DNA of 41,830 bases, taken from assembly GCA_028692395.1 (NCBI GenBank), contig JAQUXP010000033.1, positions 1 through 41,830 of the forward strand. The letters run 5' to 3'. Below the pieces are notes generated by a model that searched no databases, had not been told where the DNA came from, and saw nothing but the letters and a program-made list of their open reading frames with translations. A program made the translations under genes and the position numbers. Shown in pieces: positions 1 to 7,103 of this stretch (position 1 is the first letter of the stretch; each line of letters begins with the position of its first letter). The DNA is from Lachnospiraceae bacterium. Lineage in GTDB: Bacteria > Bacillota > Clostridia > Lachnospirales > Lachnospiraceae.

Positions 1-55
1 ATCCACAAACTTTATTAAGTGCACCCTTTTTACCAATATATGCTTTTTCATATTA

Positions 56-118
56 GAATTGCTGCAATGCAGCAATTCTTCCTTGTTTTGAATCAGTATT
101 GCGAACTCGTTTCGCAAT
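56..118 (+). other. Two successive palindromes at the window edge
   Basis: An 11-bp perfect inverted repeat (GAATTGCTGCA, 56-66; TGCAGCAATTC, 68-78) is followed by a T-rich stretch, and then by a second one (ATTGCGAA, 98-105; TTCGCAAT, 111-118). The first may be a terminator of a gene that lies left of the window. There is no coding sequence in 1-238. Confidence 0.5.
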
Positions 119-142
119 TACCTATTTAATTGATACTTTTAA

Positions 143-171
143 TTGATAATATAATAATACTGTATTATAAT
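143..171 (+). promoter_or_regulatory. Sigma-A-like promoter of the AraC-type regulator
   Basis: TTGATA at 143-148 and TATAAT at 166-171 are separated by 17 bp in a very AT-rich region. The start codon of the regulator is at 239, leaving a leader of about 60 nt that contains a direct repeat. Confidence 0.6.
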
Positions 172-183
172 AATTATTAAAAT

Positions 184-216
184 AATCATACTGCCTGAAA
201 ATATAATTATACTGCC
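184..216 (+). promoter_or_regulatory. Direct repeat in the AraC-type regulator leader
   Basis: AATCATACTGCC (184-195) and AATTATACTGCC (205-216) are direct repeats 21 bp apart, which is two helical turns. AraC-family proteins commonly bind such half-sites. Because the repeats lie downstream of the putative -10 box, autorepression is the simplest reading; this is inference. Confidence 0.4.
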
Positions 217-238
217 ATAAAGCAAGAAAGGAAGTCCT

Positions 239-1225
239 ATGAAGCCTGTGGAAGAACAGAGATATCTGGTACTGGATAATCAGCAAAAGGAGAAAATATT
301 ATTTCAAAATCAGATGCTGCATTATGGTCTGTACACACCGAAGCCAGACGATGTGTTTTATGGAGAAATTCCATGGCACTGGCATGATGAATTCGAATTT
401 GGCTATATTATGGGAGGCAGTATCCTGTATCGGACCAATCAGCAGGAGTATCTGCTGGAGGAGGGAGATGGAATCTTTGTTAATTCAGGGGTTCTACATG
501 CCCTTCATCCCATAGGACCCATCGAAAAGATTCGTCTGCAGAGCCAGTTTTTTGATAAATCTTTTCTTGCGGGAGCGTCCGGAAGCCTGCTGGATATTCA
601 GTACCTTGCACCGGTGCAGGAACAAAAAGCTCTGGATGCAGTCCCTCTTTATGGAAAAAATCCAAAGGATGCTGCATTTCTCAGGAGAATGTGTGAATCA
701 GCGGAGCTTGGCATAAGGAGGGAAAGATTTTTTGAGCTGCGGATGCGCAGTATCTTTTCTGAGCTGTGGGAGACAGTTTACAGCTGGGCGGAGCAGCGGC
801 AAAGTCAAAAACAGAGATTTGATGTGAGAGAGGATGAGCGGATCAAGAGCATGATGCTGTATATCCAGGAACATTACAGCGAAAAGCTGACGATTCAACA
901 GATTGCGGCTCATATTCCTGTCAGTGAACGGGAATGTCATCGGCTTTTTCAGAATTGTCTCGGTTCCACGCCCTTTGAGTATATTGCAGCTCATCGGCTG
1001 CAGAAAGCACAGGAGCTTTTGATGTATACGGACAAAAGTGTGCTGGATATTGCACTGGAGACAGGGTTTGGAACAAGCAGCTACTTTGGGAAGATCTTTC
1101 GGCAGCATTATCATATGTCTCCAGGGCAGTATCGCAGATTCAGCGGTTTTCTTCCAAGACATACAGCTCAGATATCGAAGCTGGATCTTCCGGGAGCGGA
1201 TTTTGCAGTACCGGAAGAGGTGTGA
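239..1225 (+). CDS. AraC-family transcriptional regulator with cupin sensor domain
   Basis: A 328-residue predicted cytoplasmic DNA-binding regulator. The N-terminal part (about residues 35-100) is an AraC-binding cupin: WHWHDEFEFGYI is followed by EEGDGIFVNSGVLHALHP, the usual sugar-sensor pattern. The C-terminal part (about residues 195-300) holds two helix-turn-helix units (LTIQQIAAHIPVSERECHRLF and SVLDIALETGFGTSSYFGKIF) ending in MSPGQYRR. The start at 239 follows the ribosome binding site AGAAAGGAAG. About 27 residues after SPGQYRR are beyond the usual family end, and this tail lies opposite the 3' end of the recombinase reading frame (1140-1225), so it may mark a rearrangement. No co-oriented neighbour lies in the window, so its target and inducer are unknown. 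Confidence 0.85.
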   Translation: MKPVEEQRYLVLDNQQKEKILFQNQMLHYGLYTPKPDDVFYGEIPWHWHDEFEFGYIMGGSILYRTNQQEYLLEEGDGIFVNSGVLHALHPIGPIEKIRLQSQFFDKSFLAGASGSLLDIQYLAPVQEQKALDAVPLYGKNPKDAAFLRRMCESAELGIRRERFFELRMRSIFSELWETVYSWAEQRQSQKQRFDVREDERIKSMMLYIQEHYSEKLTIQQIAAHIPVSERECHRLFQNCLGSTPFEYIAAHRLQKAQELLMYTDKSVLDIALETGFGTSSYFGKIFRQHYHMSPGQYRRFSGFLPRHTAQISKLDLPGADFAVPEEV

Positions 1226-2327
1226 AACTGGAGGAACGTTTTCGTGAACGTCTGGACAGTTCTGCCTGGGTATCCTCCCAGAGCCTGCGGCTGATCAAAG
1301 GTGTATGGTGGTTGCGAAGATACACAAAACCTTCCTCGCCGTGATTGTATTTTTTTTGGTGGGTTAGATAGTCCGGGGTAAAGGTCTTTTTCTGACAGAG
1401 ATCCCCCACGTATTTTTCATTTCGAAGCACTTTTAAAAGCATCGTACTGGACCAGGGAGCCCCTTTTTTAGAAGGAAGATGTTCCAGAAAGAGTTCTCTG
1501 GCTATGGTACAGGTGCTTTTATGCTCCAGGGTGTATTTTTGAAAAATTTTTCTGACAATGGCGGCTTCGTCGGGCTGCACCTGAAGCTTACCCCTGGTTA
1601 CGGTGTATCCCAGCAGATCACGCCCGAATACAACACCGCGTTCCATGCTGCGCCGCTGTCCCCACTTTACACGCTGGGAGGTTTTCCGGCTTTCTTCCTG
1701 GGCAATTCCGGCCATCAGGGTCAGCCGAAGCTCCCCGTCAGAAGCTCTGGTATCAATCTGGTCCAGAGTAAAGATCACACCGATTCCCATACTCTTTAAC
1801 TGGCGGGTATAAAAGAGGGTATCCACTGTATTTCTGGCAAAGCGGCTGACCTCTTTGGTAAGAATCAGATCGAATTTACCCTCACAGGCAGATTGCAGCA
1901 GCTGGTGGAAGCCCCGGCGATTTTTGATCTGGGTGCCGCTGATTCCCTCGTCAAAGTAGATCTGCTCCAGCTTCCAGTTTTTGTGATGTGAGATATATTC
2001 TTCAAAGTATAACTGCTGGCTTCGAAGAGAATTCATCTGTTCATCGGTTGTGGTGGAAACTCTGCAGTATGCTGCCGTGCGCAGAAGAGGGGGAGTGGTG
2101 GAGGTGGACCTGTCATAACTGGAACAGTCTGTGAATGATACACCGATATCATTCAGAATTCCCATACAGATACGGTTTGGTGCGGAAAAACGCTGAGAAA
2201 GATAACGCATGGATGCGCCCATCTCCCCATCGGGTCCGCCATATTGACTGATGATGACCTGAGCCAGTTTCGCATTTGGCTTTGTGATATTCACAGGATA
2301 TTGGAGTCTCTTTTCATAATTCCACAT
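1140..2327 (-). CDS. CotJC N-terminus fused in frame to a C-terminally truncated serine recombinase
   Basis: One open frame of 395 codons from the cotJC start ATG (2327, preceded by AAAGGGGG). Residues 1-62 are the CotJC N-terminus (MWNYEKRLQY to GILNDIG). After about 20 unrelated residues comes a serine recombinase: AAYCRVS with the catalytic Ser at residue 91, then FDEGISGT, a catalytic-domain RFARNT motif, GIAQEESRK, and the recombinase domain with DLLGYTV and LRNEKYVGD. No internal ATG, GTG or TTG lies in frame between the cotJC part and the catalytic Ser, so translation would have to start inside cotJC. Large serine recombinases normally continue into a Cys-rich zinc ribbon and coiled coil; here the frame ends after RRSRKR and runs about 85 bp antisense into the AraC gene. 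It may be the end of an integrated element or a decayed remnant. Whether the protein is active is unknown. Confidence 0.75.
   Translation of the reverse strand: MWNYEKRLQYPVNITKPNAKLAQVIISQYGGPDGEMGASMRYLSQRFSAPNRICMGILNDIGVSFTDCSSYDRSTSTTPPLLRTAAYCRVSTTTDEQMNSLRSQQLYFEEYISHHKNWKLEQIYFDEGISGTQIKNRRGFHQLLQSACEGKFDLILTKEVSRFARNTVDTLFYTRQLKSMGIGVIFTLDQIDTRASDGELRLTLMAGIAQEESRKTSQRVKWGQRRSMERGVVFGRDLLGYTVTRGKLQVQPDEAAIVRKIFQKYTLEHKSTCTIARELFLEHLPSKKGAPWSSTMLLKVLRNEKYVGDLCQKKTFTPDYLTHQKKYNHGEEGFVYLRNHHTPLISRRLWEDTQAELSRRSRKRSSSFTPLPVLQNPLPEDPASISELYVLEENR
2142..2327 (-). pseudogene. cotJC: cotJC, spore coat protein, 5' fragment only
   Basis: The first 62 codons encode a clear CotJC N-terminus (manganese-catalase-like spore coat protein; full length is usually around 190-220 residues). 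Identity to the family stops after NDIG, where family members continue with TEELAHLEM, which carries metal-binding residues. The remaining two thirds of the gene is not found elsewhere in the window on either strand. The fragment has its own ribosome binding site and begins right after cotJB, so the upstream operon is intact. The break coincides with the beginning of recombinase-type sequence. Confidence 0.8.
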
Positions 2328-2329
2328 AA

Positions 2330-2620
2330 TCAGCAGCAGCCCCCTTTCCGAAGCTCCCATGGCCAGGGAGTTAGAACCCAGGAAAAACTGCGGGAAGCAT
2401 CATCCTGAGCGGTATCTATGGTGAGGGGACCATAGTTTCTTGCATAAAGCTTCAAAAGTTCTCTGCGTCTTTCCAGGTGTTCTTCAAAGTAGGAGAGCGC
2501 ATTTTCATCCTCCGGATGTCCGTCCAGATAAAGTGTGATGTCATTAACCGCAAAGCTGCACTGGTTTATTCTCGCCAGCAGCTGTTCTTTTGTCATACAT
2601 CCATTGCTGTTCATCTGCAT
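2330..2620 (-). CDS. cotJB: Spore coat protein CotJB
   Basis: A 96-residue protein with the CotJB signature: TKEQLLARINQCSFAVNDI, TLYLDGHPEDENALSYFEEH, a basic Arg/Leu segment, YGPLTIDTAQ and the C-terminal WVLTPWPWE. It is a structural component of the spore coat, made in the mother cell with CotJA and CotJC in other spore formers. The start at 2620 is preferred because GGAGG lies six bases upstream; in-frame ATGs at 2614 and 2596 are alternatives. It overlaps the end of cotJA by 10 bp, and its stop lies 2 bp before the cotJC start, typical of translational coupling. The full length suggests this part of the operon is still functional. Confidence 0.9.
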   Translation of the reverse strand: MQMNSNGCMTKEQLLARINQCSFAVNDITLYLDGHPEDENALSYFEEHLERRRELLKLYARNYGPLTIDTAQDDASRSFSWVLTPWPWELRKGGCC

Positions 2621-2817
2621 ACGCCGCCTCCTTTGCCACAAAATGGTTTATAAAGTTCTGGAAAAATTGTTCCAACCTGGAGTGCTTTGCAAAGTTCAAA
2701 GGTTTTTCCAAACTGCTGATTTGGGACATAACCCATACCGGGAGTCTGCATACCATGCATAGCCGGTGCCGATCTGGGGCAGACTGATCCAGAACACATA
2801 CAACGATATTGATCCAT
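2611..2817 (-). CDS. cotJA: Spore coat associated protein CotJA
   Basis: A 68-residue Cys- and Met-rich protein whose C-terminal half (FELCKALQVGTIFPELYKPF) matches the CotJA core, including the family's GTIFPEL motif. CotJA is needed for assembly of CotJC in the spore coat of Bacillus. The start at 2817 follows AGAGAGGG. It is the first gene of a cotJA-cotJB-cotJC operon, behind a SigE-like promoter. The N-terminal 30 residues are rich in Cys, Met and Pro and are probably unstructured. Confidence 0.88.
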   Translation of the reverse strand: MDQYRCMCSGSVCPRSAPAMHGMQTPGMGYVPNQQFGKTFELCKALQVGTIFPELYKPFCGKGGGVCR

Positions 2818-2849
2818 ATAAACCCTCTCTAAATTTTACAGGTTACTCT

Positions 2850-2880
2850 ATAATATGATACCAGGGTCAAAAGGTTATAC
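2850..2880 (-). promoter_or_regulatory. Candidate SigE (mother-cell) promoter of the cotJ operon
   Basis: On the minus strand GTATAACC (2880-2873) is followed after 15 bp by CATATTAT (2857-2850). This resembles the SigE consensus (ATA-type -35 and CATACAAT-type -10). It lies about 30 bp upstream of the cotJA start and fits the known SigE control of cotJ operons. No good sigma-A boxes are seen in the same place. Confidence 0.5.
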
Positions 2881-2908
2881 GTTTCATGCTTGCATGAAAA
2901 AGTATAAC
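2874..2908. repeat. 35-bp near-perfect palindrome over the cotJ -35 region
   Basis: GTTATAC at 2874-2880 pairs with GTATAAC at 2902-2908, and TTTCATGC (2882-2889) pairs with GCATGAAA (2892-2899), with one short mismatch between them. It covers the presumed cotJ -35 box, so an operator role is possible. Confidence 0.6.
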
Positions 2909-2937
2909 ATTAGGATTATGGGGCATATTGTGCGGAG

Positions 2938-2985
2938 TAAAAAACCTCTGCCAGGGAATCACAGATGGGATTCGGACAGAGGTTT
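2938..2985 (-). terminator. Terminator of the pit-DUF47 operon
   Basis: On the minus strand AAACCTCTG (2985-2977) pairs with CAGAGGTTT (2950-2942), with an inner GAATC/GATTC stem, followed by a run of T. It ends the phosphate transport operon before the cotJ promoter. Confidence 0.8.
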
Positions 2986-3006
2986 CAGGATGTAAGTTTT
3001 ATAGTA

Positions 3007-3630
3007 TTACGAATTTTTCATAATGATTGCAAGTACCAGATCGGAAGTATGCTCACAGGTATCCAGGCAGCGTTCCAGATAGTTAAAGATATCTCTCCAG
3101 GCGATAATCTCCACCAGATCTGTTTCGGTGGTATGTAATTTGCGCATAGATTCCAGAAAGAGTGCATCCCCTTCTTCTTCCAGACGATTGATCTCGATAA
3201 TCAGAAGCTTCAGTGTCTTGGATTTTTTGAAACGGACGAATTCATCCATCACAGATTTTAAGGTTTCACAGCAGCGAATCACAAGCTGGGAAAAGCGATT
3301 GGCTTCCGGACGAATCGTCTGAATGTTGCACATATAGAGTCTAAGTGCGGCATCCTCGATGGTATCTGTGATATTGTCGATATTTTGACTGAGGGACAGG
3401 ATATCTTCCCGCTCAATGGGGGTGATGAAAGCTTTTGTAAGACAATCCACCATGGAATGCTTTTTCTGATCGGCCTTATGCTCAATCTTATGCATTTTTT
3501 CAAGCTGTGTACTCAGCTGTTCAGGATCATAGTTCATCAGAATGTCCTGAAGCAGACCGGCAGCCTTTACAGCATAGGAAGCACAGTCGGAAAATGTTTC
3601 AAAATAATAGGAATCAGATTTTTTTGACAT
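3007..3630 (-). CDS. DUF47 (PhoU-like) PiT accessory protein
   Basis: A 207-residue all-helical soluble protein of the DUF47/PhoU-like family. The pattern EKMHKIEHKADQKKH, then FITPIEREDILSLSQNIDNITDTIEDAA, then a late ERCLDTCEHTSDLV is characteristic; the acidic/His residues (E-x-x-D, D-x-x-E) are the family's presumed metal-binding positions. Such proteins are nearly always encoded next to a PiT transporter and are thought to modulate it. It lies 67 bp downstream of the transporter on the same strand and is followed by a strong terminator, so the two form an operon. The start at 3630 has GAGG upstream. Confidence 0.9.
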   Translation of the reverse strand: MSKKSDSYYFETFSDCASYAVKAAGLLQDILMNYDPEQLSTQLEKMHKIEHKADQKKHSMVDCLTKAFITPIEREDILSLSQNIDNITDTIEDAALRLYMCNIQTIRPEANRFSQLVIRCCETLKSVMDEFVRFKKSKTLKLLIIEINRLEEEGDALFLESMRKLHTTETDLVEIIAWRDIFNYLERCLDTCEHTSDLVLAIIMKNS

Positions 3631-3697
3631 AACAAAACCTCATATTTCTTTATGTTTTTTAGGGATCAACAGTTACGTGTTTCAGGCAGTGGAGCTA

Positions 3698-4750
3698 TCA
3701 GAAGATCCACATGAAAAGCTTTGCCATTAAAAATCCAATCAGTCCGCAGCCGGGAAAAGTCAAAACCCAGGTTAACACCATTTCCTTCACAACCTTAAAG
3801 TTGATAGCGGACAGACGTTTGACAGCTCCGACACCCATGATTGCTGTGGTTTTTGTATGGGTGGTGCTGACAGGAATTCCAAACAGGGAGGAGAGCAAAA
3901 GACAGAAGGAAGCAGCAACATCGGCTGAAAATCCCTGATATTTTTCCAGCTTTACCATATCCATTCCCACAGATTTGATAATCTTTTTTCCACCGATGGA
4001 GGTTCCAATCCCCATTACGATCGAGCAGAGCAGCATCATCCACACAGGAAGATCAATATTTCCGGTTGAATCCTGACCATTCATCAGAAACAAACCCAGA
4101 ATCAGTACACCCATAAATTTCTGACCATCCTGTGCTCCATGCATAAAGGCTGTCATGGCTGCACTGGCAATCTGCCCATAACGAAAGAAAGTGTCTGTTT
4201 TTGTACGGTCCAGATTATGACAGATAATTGTTGTGATCTTACATACAATCCAGCCCAGCAGGAAACCAAGAACGGCTGATAAAATCAAACCATAAAGGAC
4301 CTTGATCCACTCCTTTCCGTTGATTCCTGCAAGACCACCGTGAAGAGCGATAGCAGCACCGGAAAGTCCGGCAATCAGTGCATGGCTTTCACTGGTGGGA
4401 ATTCCAAAATACCAGGCGGCCACTGCCCAGACTACAATTGCAAAAAGTGCGGCGCACAGAGCAATCATTGCTTCGCTGTTATTTCCGTCAAAATTCACCA
4501 TGTTTTTAATTGTCATGGCAACGGTAGAATTCAGCATTGTCATAACGAATACACCGAGAAAGTTGAAGATGGCGGCCATTAATATGGCAGGATTTGCGTC
4601 AAGACAGCGGGTGGTGACACAGGTAGCGATAGCATTAGGTGCATCAGTCCACCCATTTACGAATATTACACCGATGGTAAGCAGTACGGAGACACCAAGA
4701 ATCGGGTGCTGAAATATCTGACTTAAGAAAAATGAAAATGACAAGTCCAT
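3698..4750 (-). CDS. pit: PiT-family inorganic phosphate transporter
   Basis: About 350 residues with multiple hydrophobic helices. It has the PiT signature repeats: GWTDAPNAIATCVTTRCL near the N-terminus, and SSLFGIPVSTTHTKTTAIMGVGAV in the second half; a HGAQDGQKFMG segment lies in between. It imports phosphate with a cation across the cytoplasmic membrane. The start at 4750 (MDLSFSFF) is chosen because GAGGGAAG precedes it; an upstream in-frame ATG at 4840 would add 30 residues not typical of the family. It is the first gene of an operon with the DUF47 protein. A PhoP-box-like array at 4885-4923 suggests phosphate-starvation control. Confidence 0.92.
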   Translation of the reverse strand: MDLSFSFFLSQIFQHPILGVSVLLTIGVIFVNGWTDAPNAIATCVTTRCLDANPAILMAAIFNFLGVFVMTMLNSTVAMTIKNMVNFDGNNSEAMIALCAALFAIVVWAVAAWYFGIPTSESHALIAGLSGAAIALHGGLAGINGKEWIKVLYGLILSAVLGFLLGWIVCKITTIICHNLDRTKTDTFFRYGQIASAAMTAFMHGAQDGQKFMGVLILGLFLMNGQDSTGNIDLPVWMMLLCSIVMGIGTSIGGKKIIKSVGMDMVKLEKYQGFSADVAASFCLLLSSLFGIPVSTTHTKTTAIMGVGAVKRLSAINFKVVKEMVLTWVLTFPGCGLIGFLMAKLFMWIF

Positions 4751-4884
4751 TAGTTTATCTTCCCTCAATTGAATGTTAGTGGTTATCCAAAATAACGAAC
4801 AAAATATTCTAAAAATAATCCTTGAGATATCAAAATTCATGGTCTATTTTTAGATGTTTTTGTCTGATTCTGAATAAATGCGAA

Positions 4885-4923
4885 TGTTAAATCCATTATA
4901 ACATACAGTTGAAACAATGTAAA
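4885..4923 (-). promoter_or_regulatory. Putative PhoP box upstream of the PiT transporter
   Basis: On the minus strand four hexamers follow each other with exactly 5-bp spacers: TTTACA, TCAACT, TTATAA, TTAACA (4923 to 4885). The outer two match the TT(A/C/T)ACA consensus of Bacillus PhoP fully; the inner two match at about four positions. The array is 135 bp from the start codon. The rest of 4751-5218 is AT-rich, and apart from an orphan hairpin at 4994-5017 I see no gene in it. Confidence 0.45.
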
Positions 4924-4993
4924 AGCGAAAAAATGCACAGGAAAAAAGAAGAATTGATTAAATTCTGATGAATAAGAGACAAAAAGAAGGAGG

Positions 4994-5017
4994 GCCGGTA
5001 TCCTTTCGAATACCGGC
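4994..5017. repeat. Orphan GC-rich hairpin between divergent genes
   Basis: GCCGGTAT (4994-5001) pairs perfectly with ATACCGGC (5010-5017) over an 8-nt loop. It lies in the divergent region between pit and the phosphodiesterase gene. On the minus strand it is followed by a modest T-rich stretch. It ends no visible gene. Confidence 0.5.
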
Positions 5018-5218
5018 TTATGAAAAAGAAAATTTAAAAAGTAATTGTTCTAATCACAATAATAGAATAACAGGAAAGTGTGTTGAATGTGTGAGTGGCT
5101 TTTGAAGGTTTTGTAACAATATTATAGACGAAATATGAACTTTACAGGCAGACGGATTTATTTTATGCTACAATAAGTGTCAGAGAGTGATATTACAGTA
5201 AAGAGGTGATGGAATGGC

Positions 5219-7027
5219 ATGAGATTATATATCAGGGCAGCAACACAGCTGTTAAAGAAAAACTGGAAAAGCATGGTTCTTTTTGAACTGATTTATCGTT
5301 TTTTTTCCACGGCTCTTTTGATTTGGGCGTCCAATGCCTCCATGAAGCTATGTCTGAGACAACTGGGCTACAGCTATCTGACAGCAGAGAATTATATTCG
5401 GTTTATTACCGCTCCTCTCACCCTCCTTTTGATTCTGCTTGGGGGAATTGGGATAGGGCTTGCTTTAGCCTTTGAAATCAATGCAATCTTTTCCTGCTAT
5501 GAAAGCTCATGGAGGAAAAAAACAATATCAGTGCCTGTTATGATCTATGCAGGTGTGAAAAATACCGGAAGGTTCCTGATGCGCTATCCGAAGAAATGGC
5601 TTTTTTATGTTATGGCATCAGCACCGTATCTGTGTGTACTCTATCTGATTGTGGAAATCAGTCAGACAAAGTTTTTACTTTACACGTTGCAGCAGATACT
5701 GAAGGTGATTCCTTATTATAAGCTGATTCTGTTGCTGGCAGTGCTTGTGATTGTTTTGTCGATGCTTTTTTCATTTACCCTGCCCTTTTGGATGATGACG
5801 GAAGAGCATCCAGGACATGTTTATCAGCGTATTTGGAAAGTGGCAAAAAAATTCTGGAAGCAGGAATTGATGAGCTGTACGCTGGTTCAGCTGCTGTCGA
5901 TTGCCAGTGTGCTGGTTTTGTTTGCAGTGTTAATGGTTTTTATGGTTCTCTTTGTAATGGTGACAAAGTCTCAGAATAATCAAATCAGTGCGGTGCTGGT
6001 GTACGGTTCTTTGATCAAATATCTGATTGGAGTTGCAGCAGGTGCAGCAGGCATGGTTTTTTCCCTGCTTTATCTTTATACATTTTTTGTGCGGGCGAAG
6101 AAGCAGCGGATCTACCGCTCCCGCAAACTGCATCAGGGAGCATTTCTAAAGCTGATATCGGGACGGAGGTGTTCCACTGTCTTTCTGATTGTTGTGATCG
6201 TACTGGAGAGCTTATTTGCGATGTTTTCCCTCCAGTCCAATCTTCCGGGGGTTACGGCGCTAAAAGCAAGTGCTGCTGTAAGTGCACATCGGGGAGGAGC
6301 GAAGGTCGCCCCGGAAAATACCCTGAGTGCCATAGCCTATGCAGTGGAGGATATGGCAGACTATGCCGAGATCGATGTACAGGAGACAAAGGACGGAGAG
6401 ATTGTTCTGCTCCATGATACCAATCTGAAACGTACAACCGGTTTGAATGCGAATATATGGACGCTTACCTATGATGAAGTATCACAGCTCGATGCCGGTG
6501 TTAAATTTCACAAGAAGTTTCGGGGAGAAAAAGTTCCCACGCTGGAAGAGGTCATCAAGTATGCCAAGGGTAAAATCAGACTCAATATAGAAGTAAAATA
6601 CAATGGACATAATAAAAATATTGTAAAAAAGGTTATGCAGATCATAGAGGACAATGGTTTTGTGAATGAGTGCGTTCTGACCTCCATGAACTATAAATTT
6701 TTGAAACAGGCAAAAAAAATCAATCCCCAAATTAAGACCGGCTATACCCTTCAGATCACTTATGGAGATTTGGAACAGCTGGAATATGCAGACTTTTTCA
6801 GTATCAAGCATACGTATGTGACAAAACAGCTGGTAGACCGGATCCATGAGCTTGGTAAGGAGGTACATGCCTGGACCCTGAATTATCAGGGAGACATGCA
6901 GCGGATGATTAACTGCAACGTGGATAATATCATCACAGATCAACCGGAGCTGGTACGGAAAGTTATGCTGGGAGAGACAGATCGCAACCCATCTTTTATC
7001 ACTTTGTTAAAGTACGCAGTTAAATAA
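5219..7027 (+). CDS. Glycerophosphodiester phosphodiesterase with N-terminal membrane domain
   Basis: A 602-residue two-part protein. Residues 1 to about 345 form several hydrophobic helices of the type found in membrane-anchored GDPD proteins. Residues from about 355 to 590 form the catalytic TIM barrel: AHRGGAKVAPENTLSAI (catalytic His and substrate Arg/Glu), EIDVQETKDGEIVLLHD (metal-binding Glu and Asp, second His), LNIEVK, and HAWTLN near the end. It hydrolyses glycerophosphodiesters to glycerol 3-phosphate and an alcohol; the membrane part may place it on lipid headgroups or teichoic-acid-type polymers. The start at 5219 follows AGAGGTGAT. It is a single gene with its own upstream region, divergent from pit. 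Confidence 0.9.
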   Translation: MRLYIRAATQLLKKNWKSMVLFELIYRFFSTALLIWASNASMKLCLRQLGYSYLTAENYIRFITAPLTLLLILLGGIGIGLALAFEINAIFSCYESSWRKKTISVPVMIYAGVKNTGRFLMRYPKKWLFYVMASAPYLCVLYLIVEISQTKFLLYTLQQILKVIPYYKLILLLAVLVIVLSMLFSFTLPFWMMTEEHPGHVYQRIWKVAKKFWKQELMSCTLVQLLSIASVLVLFAVLMVFMVLFVMVTKSQNNQISAVLVYGSLIKYLIGVAAGAAGMVFSLLYLYTFFVRAKKQRIYRSRKLHQGAFLKLISGRRCSTVFLIVVIVLESLFAMFSLQSNLPGVTALKASAAVSAHRGGAKVAPENTLSAIAYAVEDMADYAEIDVQETKDGEIVLLHDTNLKRTTGLNANIWTLTYDEVSQLDAGVKFHKKFRGEKVPTLEEVIKYAKGKIRLNIEVKYNGHNKNIVKKVMQIIEDNGFVNECVLTSMNYKFLKQAKKINPQIKTGYTLQITYGDLEQLEYADFFSIKHTYVTKQLVDRIHELGKEVHAWTLNYQGDMQRMINCNVDNIITDQPELVRKVMLGETDRNPSFITLLKYAVK

Positions 7028-7028
7028 T

Positions 7029-7056
7029 TTGATTTTTTCCAGTAAAATGTTATACT
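7029..7056 (+). promoter_or_regulatory. Sigma-A-like promoter of the FtsW/RodA-family gene
   Basis: TTGATT at 7029-7034 and TATACT at 7051-7056 are spaced by 16 bp, about 50 bp ahead of the start codon at 7104. Confidence 0.5.
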
Positions 7057-7103
7057 ACTACATGAAAGACACCTGCAGATTTGAATTTAGGAGTAGATGA
7101 TAT

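Noticed and set aside
2535-2787. Small plus-strand reading frames opposite cotJA and cotJB
   Set aside because: They are antisense shadows of clear CotJ genes and have no recognizable domain or good ribosome binding site.
4751-4840. Longer PiT transporter starting at 4840
   Set aside because: The additional 30 residues are not PiT-like, and a good ribosome binding site precedes 4750.
5141-5174. Promoter TTTACA-TACAAT before the glycerophosphodiesterase gene
   Set aside because: The spacer is 22 bp, too long for a sigma-A promoter.
5100-5218. PhoP box ahead of the glycerophosphodiesterase gene
   Set aside because: A single TTTACA at 5141 has no partner hexamers at 11-bp spacing.
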